Assembly (NCBI RefSeq): GCF_030605225.1
Contig: NZ_JAUWAV010000028.1
Span: 1 to 54,908, forward strand
Direction: 5' to 3'
DNA length: 54,908 nt
DNA from: Geoalkalibacter sp.
Lineage (GTDB): Bacteria; Desulfobacterota; Desulfuromonadia; Desulfuromonadales; Geoalkalibacteraceae
Position 1 is the first letter of the stretch; each line of letters starts with the position of its first letter. Below the pieces are notes generated by a model, which was not told the DNA's origin, did no database searches, and saw nothing but the letters and a program-made list of their open reading frames with translations. Positions 14,389-25,062 of the stretch are shown piece by piece. The position numbers and the translations under genes are program-made.

Positions 14389-16530
14389 TTGTTCGGCAAC
14401 GGCAAAAAACTCTGGATCGTCCTGGCCCTGGCGCTTGTGGTCGTGCTGTTTTTCAGCCTCGGCCTGCATCACTACCTCACCCTGGCCGAACTCAAGAGCC
14501 GCCAGGCGGCCTTTCAGCAGTACTACGCCGCCCATCGCGCCCTGTCCCTGGGGCTGTATTTCGCCCTCTACGTGCTGGTCACCGCCCTGTCCCTGCCCGG
14601 CGCGGCGGTCATGACCCTGGCCGGCGCCGCCCTGTTCGGCTTTTGGCCGGCCTTGCTCCTGGTCTCCTTCGCAAGCAGCATCGGCGCGACCCTGGCGTTT
14701 CTTATCAGCCGCTTTCTGCTGCGCGACTGGGTGCAGAGTCGCTTTGGCGAGCGGCTCCAGGCCCTCAACGCGGGCATCCGCACCGAGGGCGGTTTCTATC
14801 TGTTCACCCTGCGCCTGGTGCCGATTTTTCCCTTTTTCGTCATCAATCTGCTCATGGGCCTCACCCCCATGCGCACCCGCACCTATTACTGGGTCAGCCA
14901 GATCGGCATGCTGCCGGGCACGGCGGTCTACGTCAACGCCGGCACCCAGCTCGGGCAGATCGAACGCCTCGGCGGCATTCTCTCGCCCGGCCTGCTGCTG
15001 TCCTTCGCCCTGCTCGGCACTTTTCCCCTGCTCGCCCGCAAGGCCGTGGAGGTCGTGCGTCAGCGGCGCGCCCTCAAGGATTTTCCCCGGCCGAAGAGGT
15101 TTGATTACAACCTGGTGGTGCTCGGAGCCGGCGCGGCCGGACTGGTGAGCGCCTACATCGCGACGGCGGTCAAGGCCAGGGTGGCCCTCATCGAAAAGGA
15201 CCAGATGGGCGGCGACTGCCTCCATACGGGCTGCGTGCCGAGCAAGGCCCTGATCCGCTCGGCCAGGATGCTGGCCTACAGCCGCCGCGCCGAGGAGTTC
15301 GGCCTGCGCGGCGGCGCGGCCGCCGTGGATTTCGCCCGGGTGATGGAACGGGTGCGCGAGGTGGTGAAAAAGGTCGAACCGCACGATTCGGTGGAGCGCT
15401 ACACGGCGCTTGGCGTGGACTGCATTAAGGGCGCGGCGCGCATCAGCTCGCCCTACGCCGTCGAGGTGGCGGGACGCACCCTGACCACGCGCAGCATCAT
15501 CGTCGCCACGGGCGCCGAACCGATCGTGCCGTCCATCCCGGGCCTCGATCAGGTGGACTATCTGACCTCCACCAGCCTCTGGCAATTGCGCGACTTGCCG
15601 CAGCGCTTGCTGGTGCTCGGCGGCGGCCCCATCGGCTGCGAGCTGACCCAGGCTTTTGCGCGCTTCGGGTCTGAGGTGACGCAGGTGGACATGGCGCCAC
15701 GGCTTCTCATGCGCGAGGATCCGGAGGTCGCCGCGTTTCTGCGCACGCGTTTCGAATCCGAAGGCGTGCGCGTGCTCACCAACCACGCCGCCAAGGAAGT
15801 GAGAGTCGAGGAGGGGGAGAACATCCTGATGTGCGAGCATCAGGGACAAACAGTCGCGGTACCTTTCGACGCCATCCTGGTTGCCGTGGGTCGACGCGCC
15901 CGCACCACGGGATTCGGTCTGGAGGAGCTCGGCGTGCGCCTGAGCGAGGGCGGCACCCTCGATGCCGATCCCTTTCTGCGCACCAATTTTCCCAACATCT
16001 TCTGCGCGGGCGATGTGGCCGGTTCCTACCAGTTCACCCACATCGCCGCCCATCAGGCCTGGTACGCGGCAATCAACGCCCTGTTCGGCGACTTCAGGAA
16101 ATTCCGTGCCGATGATCGCCTCATTCCCTGGTGCACCTTCACCGACCCGGAAGTAGCCCGCGTCGGTCTCAGCGAAAGCGAGGCGCGGCAGCGCAACATC
16201 CCTCACGAAGTGACGCGCTTCGCTCTGGCGGAGCTTGATCGCGCCATCGCCGAGGGCGAGGAGCACGGCTGGGTGAAAATCCTCACGCCGCCCGGCAAGG
16301 ACCAAATCCTCGGCGTCACCATCGTCGGTCACCATGCCGGCGACCTGCTCGCCGAATACATCCTGGCCATGAAACACGGCCTGGGCCTCAACAAAATTTT
16401 CGCCACCATCCACCCCTACCCGACCCTCGCCGAAGCCAACAAGCTGGCCGCCGGAGAATGGAAAAAGGCCCATGCGCCGAAGAAACTGCTCAAATGGGTG
16501 GAGAAGTACCACGCCTGGCGGCGCGGATGA
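14389..16530 (+). CDS. TVP38/TMEM64 membrane domain fused to a mercuric-reductase-like flavin disulfide oxidoreductase
   Basis: 713 residues. Residues 1-225 form a VTT/TVP38-type membrane domain (AVMTLAGAALFGFWPALLLVSFASSIGATLAFLISRF; LRLVPIFPFFVINLLMGLTPM). Residues about 240-710 are a pyridine-nucleotide disulfide oxidoreductase: FAD site VVLGAGAAGLVSA, redox-active GGDCLHTGCVPSKAL, NAD(P) site VLGGGPIGCE, and a dimerisation domain ending HPYPTLAEANKLAAG. The C-terminal Cys pair of true mercuric reductase is absent, so Hg2+ reduction is not supported. The start is TTG with CCGGAG 8 bases before it, 34 bp after the Sec-extended arsS stop. The substrate is unknown; an arsenic-linked role is inference. 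Confidence 0.85.
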   Translation: MFGNGKKLWIVLALALVVVLFFSLGLHHYLTLAELKSRQAAFQQYYAAHRALSLGLYFALYVLVTALSLPGAAVMTLAGAALFGFWPALLLVSFASSIGATLAFLISRFLLRDWVQSRFGERLQALNAGIRTEGGFYLFTLRLVPIFPFFVINLLMGLTPMRTRTYYWVSQIGMLPGTAVYVNAGTQLGQIERLGGILSPGLLLSFALLGTFPLLARKAVEVVRQRRALKDFPRPKRFDYNLVVLGAGAAGLVSAYIATAVKARVALIEKDQMGGDCLHTGCVPSKALIRSARMLAYSRRAEEFGLRGGAAAVDFARVMERVREVVKKVEPHDSVERYTALGVDCIKGAARISSPYAVEVAGRTLTTRSIIVATGAEPIVPSIPGLDQVDYLTSTSLWQLRDLPQRLLVLGGGPIGCELTQAFARFGSEVTQVDMAPRLLMREDPEVAAFLRTRFESEGVRVLTNHAAKEVRVEEGENILMCEHQGQTVAVPFDAILVAVGRRARTTGFGLEELGVRLSEGGTLDADPFLRTNFPNIFCAGDVAGSYQFTHIAAHQAWYAAINALFGDFRKFRADDRLIPWCTFTDPEVARVGLSESEARQRNIPHEVTRFALAELDRAIAEGEEHGWVKILTPPGKDQILGVTIVGHHAGDLLAEYILAMKHGLGLNKIFATIHPYPTLAEANKLAAGEWKKAHAPKKLLKWVEKYHAWRRG

Positions 16531-16591
16531 GGCCGAGAATGAACTTGAAGTCAGCGCCGGGGGATGGGCAACTCGGGACGTTCGTCTGTTT

Positions 16592-17641
16592 TCATCGCAA
16601 CGCGCCCGTCGCCTGCACGCCGTAGCCGGGAAGCTCCGCCAGCAGCTTGCGGTAGGAGGGAGAACGAACCACCTCGATGAGCGCCCGCAGCCGGGGGTCC
16701 TCGGCCAGATGCGCGGGCAGGCAGAGATCGTAGGCCGTTTCGCGAATACCGAGGAAATCGACGGCCTCCTCCTCGCACACCAGCCGCACCGAGATGCCGG
16801 CCTGGGCGAAGCCGCTGCCGATGGCCTGGACGACGCCGCGATGGTCGCGAGCGAGGTAGGCGGGCTTGAGGCGTCCCTCGGTGAGCTCGTCGAACATCTG
16901 CCGGGCGCCGGAGCCCGGCTCCCGGCCGATCCAGCGCAAATCGGCGCGCAATGCGTGATCGACCCCGGCGGCGGCGAGACCGGGGGCGAGCGCCAGCCCC
17001 TCCTGCCAATCGGCCACGCGCAGCAGCCGAAAGGGCTCGCCGACCACCTCTCTCGCGGCCTTGAGATTGCCCTCGGGATGAGCCTCGCCCGCCAGGTGCA
17101 GACCGGCGGCGTGGACCAGGCCGGCGGCGAGCAGTTCCAGCCCGGCGCGACTGGAACGGGACAAGGCGAGCATGCGAAAGGGCGTCTGCCGGGCGTATTC
17201 GGCGGCCAGCAGGCCGACGGCGGGATCGCAGCAGGCCAGCACCAGCGTGCGCACGGGATCGGCGAAGGGGTGATCCGCGCAGCGGCCGTCGCGGAAGATG
17301 CCGTCGTGGGGAACGGTGCCGAGCGGGGTGGGCTCCACCGGATAGAGTAGGGAGCTCCCGCCGATCAGCGCCCGCCAGTACCGGCAGGGCTGCTTGGGCG
17401 GCGGCCAGGCCCACTGGCCCTGACTGGAATCGCCGAGGGCGAAGATGTCCTCCACGCGGCAGCCGAAGGCGGCGGCCAGGGCCAGGGCGGCGGCGGTGGA
17501 GGGAATCAGGCGTCCCGCCTCGATGGCGCTCACGCCGGTGCGCGACAGCCCGGCCCGCTCGGCGAGTTCCTGCTGCGACCAGCCGCGCTCCTCGCGCAGG
17601 CGCCGCACGGAATTGGTTATGATGAAATTTTCTTTTGACAT
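16592..17641 (-). CDS. XRE-type regulator with periplasmic-binding-like domain, probable molybdate regulator
   Basis: 349 residues. The N-terminal HTH_XRE (about 8-65: LREERGWSQQELAERAGLSRTGVSAIEAGR) is joined to a cytoplasmic PBP-like domain (about 120-340). The latter has LVLACCDPAVGLLAAE, REPGSGARQMFDEL and an end like ModA/TupA-type binding proteins. Such one-component regulators bind an oxyanion directly and take the place of ModE. It is divergent from modABC with 104 bp between starts, so it likely controls that operon and itself. I found no clear palindrome in the gap. Molybdate versus tungstate cannot be decided from sequence. Confidence 0.8.
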   Translation of the reverse strand: MSKENFIITNSVRRLREERGWSQQELAERAGLSRTGVSAIEAGRLIPSTAAALALAAAFGCRVEDIFALGDSSQGQWAWPPPKQPCRYWRALIGGSSLLYPVEPTPLGTVPHDGIFRDGRCADHPFADPVRTLVLACCDPAVGLLAAEYARQTPFRMLALSRSSRAGLELLAAGLVHAAGLHLAGEAHPEGNLKAAREVVGEPFRLLRVADWQEGLALAPGLAAAGVDHALRADLRWIGREPGSGARQMFDELTEGRLKPAYLARDHRGVVQAIGSGFAQAGISVRLVCEEEAVDFLGIRETAYDLCLPAHLAEDPRLRALIEVVRSPSYRKLLAELPGYGVQATGALR

Positions 17642-17745
17642 GATCCTGGAGGCTATGACACTATTCTGCCTGCGTCAAGGGCTATTTCCGCCAGCGTCGC
17701 CGGATCAGCTCCTCCCGTCCCCATCCACGCTGAAAGGAAACCGCC

Positions 17746-18522
17746 ATGAAAAAATCCATCCTGCTTTTCTGCCTTCTCTCCCTCTTTTCCTCTCCCGCCT
17801 GGGCCGCTGGCGACATTCTGATCGCCGCCGCCGCCGATCTGCAATTCGCCATGGACGATGTCGCGAAAGCCTTCCGCGAGGAACATCCGCGGATCGGGGT
17901 CAAGGTCAGCTACGGCTCCTCCGGCAATTTTTTCACTCAGATCCGCCAAGGCGCTCCCTTTGATCTGTATTTCTCCGCTGATCTGAAATACACCGAAATG
18001 CTTGAAGCGGAGGGATTCGCGGCGACCCCACCGAAACTCTACGCCGTGGGGCGCATCGTGCTGTGGACGCGCAAGGATTCGGGGCTCGATCCGACGCGCG
18101 GCCTGGAACTGGTGAACGACCCGGCCGTGCGCCGCTTCGCCATCGCCAATCCCGCCCACGCCCCCTACGGGGTGCGCGCCAGGGAAGCGTTGATGCACTA
18201 CGGGCATTGGGATCAGGTGCAGCCCAAGCTCGTCTTTGGCGAAAACATCTCCCAGACCGCCCAGTTCGTCCAGACCGGCAACGCCCAGGCGGGGATTCTG
18301 GCCCTGTCCCTGGCCATGGCGCCCGCCCTCAAGGACGGTCATTACTACCTGATTCCCGAGGAGGCGCACCTGCCGCTGGAGCAGGCCTTCATCGTCACCC
18401 GCCGGGCGCGGGATAATCCGGCGGCCAAGCTTTTCGCGGAATTCGTCGCCGGCGAACAGGCGCGCGCGATCCTCGCCGAATACGGCTTCGTGCTGCCGAC
18501 GCAACCCGTCCAAGGGCAATAA
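17746..18522 (+). CDS. modA: Molybdate ABC transporter substrate-binding protein ModA
   Basis: 258 residues with a signal peptide (MKKSILLFCLLSLFSSPAWA). The ModA fold follows: ILIAAAADLQFAMDDVAKAFRE, SYGSSGNFFTQIRQGAPFDLYFSAD, and HAPYGVRAREAL. It binds molybdate (or tungstate) in the periplasm and hands it to ModBC. AAAGGA precedes the ATG. It is first in the operon and only 2 bp from the next gene. Confidence 0.9.
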   Translation: MKKSILLFCLLSLFSSPAWAAGDILIAAAADLQFAMDDVAKAFREEHPRIGVKVSYGSSGNFFTQIRQGAPFDLYFSADLKYTEMLEAEGFAATPPKLYAVGRIVLWTRKDSGLDPTRGLELVNDPAVRRFAIANPAHAPYGVRAREALMHYGHWDQVQPKLVFGENISQTAQFVQTGNAQAGILALSLAMAPALKDGHYYLIPEEAHLPLEQAFIVTRRARDNPAAKLFAEFVAGEQARAILAEYGFVLPTQPVQGQ

Positions 18523-18524
18523 CC

Positions 18525-18932
18525 ATGAACCGGCTTCGCGGAATCGTCCGTGAGATCGACAGCCACGGCAGCATGTCGTTGGTGGAGATCGCCGTCCAGG
18601 GCGATCTCTTTTCCGCCTATGTGCTTGAAACGCCCCGCACCTGCGCCTACTTGCGCGAGGGGGCGCCCATCGATCTGCTGGTGAAGGAAACCGAGATCTC
18701 CCTTGCTCGCGCGCCGCTCGGCGCCATCAGCATGGGTAACTGTTTTTCGGCCCGGGTGCGCGCCGTCGAGGAAGGAAAGCTGCTGACGCAGGTCGTTCTC
18801 GACTACAAGGGGCTGCGCGTGACGGCGGTCCTCGGGGCAAGAGCCGTGCGCAGAATGCAGCTGGTTGCCGACGAAGAGGTGCTCTGGCTGTTCAAAAGCA
18901 CGGAGCTCACCCTGGCGGAGGCCCTGGCATGA
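18525..18932 (+). CDS. Mop/TOBE-domain molybdopterin/molybdate-binding protein
   Basis: 135 residues, apparently two TOBE/Mop-like beta domains. The first (about 1-62) runs LRGIVREIDSHGSMSLVEIAVQG to LLVKETEISLA. The second (about 68-132) runs ISMGNCFSARVRAVEEGKLLTQVVLDYKG to EEVLWLFKSTELTLAEA. Both end in the KxTEI/L-like strand typical of Mop. It may store molybdate or buffer it in the cytosol. It is encoded between modA and modB and overlaps modB by ATGA. Confidence 0.8.
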   Translation: MNRLRGIVREIDSHGSMSLVEIAVQGDLFSAYVLETPRTCAYLREGAPIDLLVKETEISLARAPLGAISMGNCFSARVRAVEEGKLLTQVVLDYKGLRVTAVLGARAVRRMQLVADEEVLWLFKSTELTLAEALA

Positions 18933-19597
18933 GCTACGATCCCACGCCGCTGCTGCTCAGTTTCGAGCTTGCCCTGATCAGTACCGCCATCCTGCTGGTC
19001 ATCGGCGTGCCCCTGGCCTGGTGGCTCGCCTTTTCCCGCAGCCGCGTCCAGCCCATCGCCGAAGCGCTCATTTCCATGCCCCTGGTCCTGCCGCCGACGG
19101 TTCTCGGCTTCTATCTGCTGCTGCTCTTCGGCAGGGGGAGCTGGTTGTGGGAACTGCTCGATCCCTGGGGGATTCATCTGGTCTTCACCTTCGAAGGGCT
19201 GGTGGTGGCCTCGGTCATCGCCAGCGTCCCCTTCATGGTGCATCCGCTGCAGTCGGGATTTCGCGCCGTGCCGGCCTCCCTGGTCGAGGCCTCCTACACC
19301 CTGGGCAAATCGCGCCTGACCACCCTGCTGCGCGTCCTGCTTCCCAACATGAAACCCGCCCTGCTGGCCGGCGTCATCCTCACCTTCGCCCACGTGGTGG
19401 GGGAATTCGGCGTGGTGCTGATGATCGGCGGCAGCATTCCGGGGGTGACCAAGGTGGCCTCCATCGCCATCTATGACGAGGTGCAGGCGCTCAATTTCGG
19501 CGCCGCCAACATGCACGCACTGATCCTCTTCGCCGTGACCTTCGCCGTGCTGCTCGTCATCTACGGCGTCAACCGCCGCTACTTCCGCCCCCTGTGA
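18929..19597 (+). CDS. modB: Molybdate ABC transporter permease ModB
   Basis: 222 residues with five to six membrane helices. The permease EAA-type loop is visible as ASLVEASYTLGKSRLTTLLRVLLPNMKPALLAG (about 110-145). SMPLVLPPTVLGFYLLLLFG and FAHVVGEFGVVLMIGGSIPG are strongly typical of ModB/CysW-type molybdate permeases. It forms the membrane channel with ModC. Confidence 0.93.
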   Translation: MSYDPTPLLLSFELALISTAILLVIGVPLAWWLAFSRSRVQPIAEALISMPLVLPPTVLGFYLLLLFGRGSWLWELLDPWGIHLVFTFEGLVVASVIASVPFMVHPLQSGFRAVPASLVEASYTLGKSRLTTLLRVLLPNMKPALLAGVILTFAHVVGEFGVVLMIGGSIPGVTKVASIAIYDEVQALNFGAANMHALILFAVTFAVLLVIYGVNRRYFRPL

Positions 19598-19604
19598 GGA
19601 CGTC

Positions 19605-20483
19605 ATGATCCGCATGCAGATCCGCAAGCGCCTGCACATGGCGACCGGCGACACCGATCTCGACCTCGATATCGGCATCGGCTCCGGAGAACTGGTGACC
19701 TTTTTCGGCCCTTCCGGCGCGGGTAAGACCACGGCCCTGAGGATTCTGGCCGGGCTCACCGAGGCCGACGCGGGAGTGATCAAGGTCGACGGCCGGATCT
19801 GGTTCGACAGCGCGCGCCGCTTCTCCCTTGCGCCCCAGCAGCGCGGGGTCGGGTTCGTCTTCCAGGACTACGCCCTGTTCCCCAACATGACGGTGCGCGA
19901 GAATCTGCGCTATGCCCTGTCCGACCGCGGCGAGCTCCGACTGATCGACGAACTTATGGAGATCATGGAGTTGGGCAGTCTCGCCGAGCGCCGCCCGCGG
20001 CAGCTCTCCGGCGGGCAGCAGCAGCGCGTGGCGCTGGCGCGCGCCCTGGCGCGCCGCCCCAAGCTCCTGCTTCTGGACGAGCCCCTGTCGGCCCTCGACC
20101 TCGCCCTGCGGCTGAAACTTCAGGACGATCTGCTCGAGGTCCACCGCCGCTTCGGCATCACGACGATCCTGGTCAGCCATGACCTCTCCGAGGTGTTTCG
20201 CCTCTCGCACCGCGTCTTCGTCATGGAGCATGGGCAACTCAAGCGCAGCGGCGCCCCCATCGATGTCTTCAGCGACCGGCGGTTGAGCGGAAAGTTCAAG
20301 CTGCTGGGGGAAATCGTCGCCATGGCGCGCGAGGATCTGGTCCAGGTCATCACGCTGCTGGTGGGAAACAGCATCGTCAAGGTGGTCGCCACCGAGGAGG
20401 AGGCCAAGACCCTCAACCTCGGCGACAAAGTGCTGATCGCCTCCAAGGCCTTCAACCCGCTGCTCGTCAAGGTCAATGCCTGA
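19605..20483 (+). CDS. modC: Molybdate ABC transporter ATP-binding protein ModC
   Basis: 292 residues. It carries Walker A GPSGAGKT (near residue 36), the signature LSGGQQQRVALARAL, Walker B LLLLDEPLSALD and the switch His in LVSHDLSEV. A C-terminal TOBE-like part (about 230-292) is probably involved in molybdate feedback. GAGG lies before the ATG. It ends 15 bp from the convergent glmS stop; no T-rich terminator is seen there. Confidence 0.92.
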   Translation: MIRMQIRKRLHMATGDTDLDLDIGIGSGELVTFFGPSGAGKTTALRILAGLTEADAGVIKVDGRIWFDSARRFSLAPQQRGVGFVFQDYALFPNMTVRENLRYALSDRGELRLIDELMEIMELGSLAERRPRQLSGGQQQRVALARALARRPKLLLLDEPLSALDLALRLKLQDDLLEVHRRFGITTILVSHDLSEVFRLSHRVFVMEHGQLKRSGAPIDVFSDRRLSGKFKLLGEIVAMAREDLVQVITLLVGNSIVKVVATEEEAKTLNLGDKVLIASKAFNPLLVKVNA

Positions 20484-20498
20484 TGGCGAAACGCTCCC

Positions 20499-22328
<1,830 letters not shown>

Positions 22329-22350
22329 GTGAGTTGATCCTTAAAAGTCA

Positions 22351-22417
22351 GGGCGCACGTCGGTGCGCCCCTACGATGTCGATTCGGGTCGCCGTGGGGG
22401 CGCAGCGATGTGCGCCC
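22351..22417. repeat. REP-like tandem palindromes between glmU and glmS
   Basis: Two similar hairpins share GGGCGCA/TGCGCCC arms. The first spans 22351-22370; the second spans 22398-22417 with loop GCGATG. On the minus strand the first reads as a GTAGGGGCGCAC...GTGCGCCC unit, a form that recurs as dispersed repeats in many genomes. The hairpins would lie in the glmU-glmS transcript between the two genes. Confidence 0.6.
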
Positions 22418-22434
22418 GAACGATTCGTGTTTCT

Positions 22435-23826
22435 TTACTTCTTTTCTCTCTTCGCCCGCTTGCGATCCGCCCAGCCCTCGATGGTCTTCTGTTCGGCGCG
22501 CGACAGGGCCAGGGCGCCGGGCGGCACGTCCTTGGTGATGGTGGAGCCGGCGCCGATGAGGCTGCCGCGGCCGATGCGCACCGGGGCGACGAACTGGGTG
22601 TCGGAGCCGACGAAGACGTCGTCCTCGATGATCGTCTGATACTTGTTGACGCCGTCGTAGTTGCAGGTGATGGTGCCGCAGCCGATGTTGACGTTCTTGC
22701 CCACCTCGGCATCACCGATGTAGGTGAGATGACTGGCCTGGGCTTTCTCGTCGAGCACCGCCTTCTTGGTTTCGACGAAGTTGCCCAGCTTGTTGCGTCC
22801 CTTGAGCACCGTGCCGGGACGCAGATGCGCCATGGGCCCCAGGGCGCAGGCATCGCCGATGCGCGCCTCGCTCATCACCGTGCCGGCCCTGACGTGCACG
22901 CCCGCGCCCAGCACGCAATCGGTGATGAGGGCGCCCGGCTCGATCTCGCAGCCGGGTCCGATGCGCGTGGCGCCGCGCAGATGCACGTTGGGGTGGATGA
23001 GGCTGTCGGCGCCGATCTCCACTTCGGCATCAATATAGGTGTGTCGCGGATCGATCAGGCTCACCCCGGCGAGCATGTGCGCCAAATTGATGCGCTCGCG
23101 CAGGATGCGCCCCGCCTCGGCCAGTTGCGCGCGATCGTTGATACCCATGGCCTCGGCCGGATCGGCGACGCTCAGGGCGCGCACTTTCTTGCCGGCGGCG
23201 CGCGCGGCGGCCACCACGTCGGTGAGGTAGTATTCGTTCTGCGCGTTGTCGCGGCCCACGCCCCGCAGAGCCTCGAAGACAAAGGGCGCGGCGAACACGT
23301 AGAGGCCGGTGTTGATCTCGCGGATGAGTTTTTCCTTCTGCGAGGCGTCCTTTTCCTCGACGATGCGCAGCACCTCGGCGCCGTCGCGCACGATGCGCCC
23401 GTAACCGCGCGGATCGGCGAGCTCGGCGGTAAGCACCGTGACCGCCGCCTGCTCGGCGGCGTGATAGGCGAGCAGCCGCTCCAGGGTTTCCCGGCGAATC
23501 AGCGGCACATCGCCACAGAGCAGCAGCAGATCGCCGCTGAAGTCTTGCAGAGCAGGCTGCGCGCAGAGCAGGGCGTGACCGGTGCCGAGCTGCTCCTCCT
23601 GCAAGGCAAAGCTCAAGCCCTCGCCGGAAAGGGCTCGCTCCACCGCCTCGGCCTGATGACCGACCACCAGCACCCTCGGATCACAACCCAGATCCCGGGC
23701 GATGCGCGCCGGATAGGCGGCCAGAGGCAGCCCGGCCAGGGGATGGAGCACCTTGGCCTGTTCGGATTTCATGCGGGTGCCCTTGCCCGCCGCGAGGATC
23801 ACCGCCGCCCGTTTCACTGCGCTCAT
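22435..23826 (-). CDS. glmU: Bifunctional UDP-GlcNAc pyrophosphorylase / glucosamine-1-phosphate N-acetyltransferase GlmU
   Basis: 463 residues. The N-terminal nucleotidyltransferase (1-230) has AAVILAAGKGTRMKS, QLGTGHALL and GDVPLI. The C-terminal left-handed beta-helix (about 250-455) has hexapeptide repeats and the acetyltransferase segments HLRPGTVL, NFVETKKAVLDEKAQASHLTYIGDAEVG and NIGCGTITCNYDG. It makes UDP-GlcNAc. It is upstream of glmS on the same strand. The 293-bp region upstream (23827-24119) contains no gene I can support. Confidence 0.97.
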   Translation of the reverse strand: MSAVKRAAVILAAGKGTRMKSEQAKVLHPLAGLPLAAYPARIARDLGCDPRVLVVGHQAEAVERALSGEGLSFALQEEQLGTGHALLCAQPALQDFSGDLLLLCGDVPLIRRETLERLLAYHAAEQAAVTVLTAELADPRGYGRIVRDGAEVLRIVEEKDASQKEKLIREINTGLYVFAAPFVFEALRGVGRDNAQNEYYLTDVVAAARAAGKKVRALSVADPAEAMGINDRAQLAEAGRILRERINLAHMLAGVSLIDPRHTYIDAEVEIGADSLIHPNVHLRGATRIGPGCEIEPGALITDCVLGAGVHVRAGTVMSEARIGDACALGPMAHLRPGTVLKGRNKLGNFVETKKAVLDEKAQASHLTYIGDAEVGKNVNIGCGTITCNYDGVNKYQTIIEDDVFVGSDTQFVAPVRIGRGSLIGAGSTITKDVPPGALALSRAEQKTIEGWADRKRAKREKK

Positions 23827-24119
23827 AAGCCCTCCGCACCCCGAGAGTTAAAAAGACCCTCATTATCCTGCAAAGGACGGCGGCCGTCAAGAACCGGCCA
23901 AATCGTTCAGCCGGCTGCGGCCCGCCTCTCCTGGCTTCACCCCGACACCGCCCAAAACCTCTGCAAACCTTGAATTTTCTGCACCATAGCGACAGGGAAT
24001 GGCCAACGCCACCATCAGGGGTCGGCGCTTTCGCCGAGACCCGCTGAGGTCGGCGCCGGACCCGGCATAGAGGCGGTTGCCGAGCCGGCCGAGCAGCATC
24101 TCCAGCCTGGCTCAAACCT

Positions 24120-24983
24120 TCACAGGGGCACGCGCGCCTCGCAGGGGATTTTCACCTGACACAGGCCGCAGGGCGTGGCGCCGGTGCCGAAGGTGGCCGT
24201 GGTGTAGGGGGTGGTGACTTCGCGGATATAGGCGTGGCACCTTGGCTTATCGTGACCCTGGGCGGTGGTGATGGCATCCGCCGGGCAGCGCCGCGCGCAG
24301 GCGCCGCAGGTACCGCGCGCATACCAGAGGCACCAGGCCTGATGATCGTCGCCGTAGGGGCGCGGGCTGGCCGGCAGCGCCATTTTCGTCACCACCGAGC
24401 CGAAGCGCACCGCCTTGCCCCAGGGGGTGATGAGGCCGTCGGACAGGCCGAAGGTGCCCAGCCCGGCGACAAAGGCCGTATGGCGCTCCGACCAGTTGGA
24501 GGCCAGGCCGAAGCGCTCGGACTGGCGGTAATCAAAGCCCGGCAGACGCTCCGGGGCGACGGCGGGATGGCCTTCGGCCGTCAGGGTCTCCGCCAGGTGC
24601 AGGCGCAGGGCGCAGTTGAACTGCTCGCCGAAGAAGCGCGAGCGCGCCCAGCGCTCGGCGGGCAGATCCTGTTCCCGGGCCTGGTCGCGGCGCGTGGCGG
24701 CGGTCTGCGGCAGCACGTAGCTGATGACGCTGAGTTCCGCTGGAGCGGCCGGCGCCTCGGGAAAGGCCAGGGCGAAGGCTTCCTCGGGCGTCCAGTAAAA
24801 GGGCCCGATCATCGCCTTGAGGCGCGCGAACCAGGGGTCGTTCCCCGCCGCCACGGCCAGTCGCGGCCAGTCCCAGGCCTTTTCCTCTTGCGGCAGATGC
24901 AGGCTGTTGGCGGGGGAATCTTGCCAGAACTCGCGCAGGATGCCTTGCACCCAGGCAAGCTTTTGCTCGGGGGGAGGAGTCAT
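24120..24983 (-). CDS. Iron-sulfur protein related to epoxyqueuosine reductase
   Basis: 287 residues, soluble. The central region LASNWSERHTAFVAGLGTFGLSDGLITPWGKAVRFGSVVT resembles the QueG-type cofactor-binding core. It is followed by a 4Fe-4S motif CGACARRCPADAI and a second Cys group CGLCQVKIPCEARVPL at the C-terminus. It is likely a corrinoid- or flavin-dependent reductase-like protein. It is shorter than true QueG and lacks its C-terminal HEAT-like part, so epoxyqueuosine itself is probably not the substrate. Single-gene unit; GGAG lies about 8 bases before the ATG. Confidence 0.7.
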   Translation of the reverse strand: MTPPPEQKLAWVQGILREFWQDSPANSLHLPQEEKAWDWPRLAVAAGNDPWFARLKAMIGPFYWTPEEAFALAFPEAPAAPAELSVISYVLPQTAATRRDQAREQDLPAERWARSRFFGEQFNCALRLHLAETLTAEGHPAVAPERLPGFDYRQSERFGLASNWSERHTAFVAGLGTFGLSDGLITPWGKAVRFGSVVTKMALPASPRPYGDDHQAWCLWYARGTCGACARRCPADAITTAQGHDKPRCHAYIREVTTPYTTATFGTGATPCGLCQVKIPCEARVPL

Positions 24984-25062
24984 GAGGATTCTCCATGAAG
25001 AAGCAGCCGATAAGCTCTCACTCTAACCGATTGCCGGAGAAAACCCAAGAGGGGCGCTGGCC

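Noticed and set aside
14326-16512. A 728-codon minus-strand open frame opposite the TVP38-oxidoreductase fusion
   Set aside because: The plus strand has complete FAD, NAD and redox Cys motifs; the opposite frame is compositional.
14389-16530. Mercuric reductase MerA
   Set aside because: No HMA domain and no C-terminal Cys pair; a TVP38 domain is fused instead.
17642-17745. ModE box between the regulator and modA
   Set aside because: No TATAT-type inverted repeat; two CTAT words are too far apart to count.
22329-22434. glmS ribozyme in the glmS leader
   Set aside because: The leader holds two short palindromes and no ribozyme-like core; the length is too short.
23887-24099. Short frames in the gap between glmU and the Fe-S protein gene
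   Set aside because: No ribosome binding site, no family-like motif and no neighbour support.
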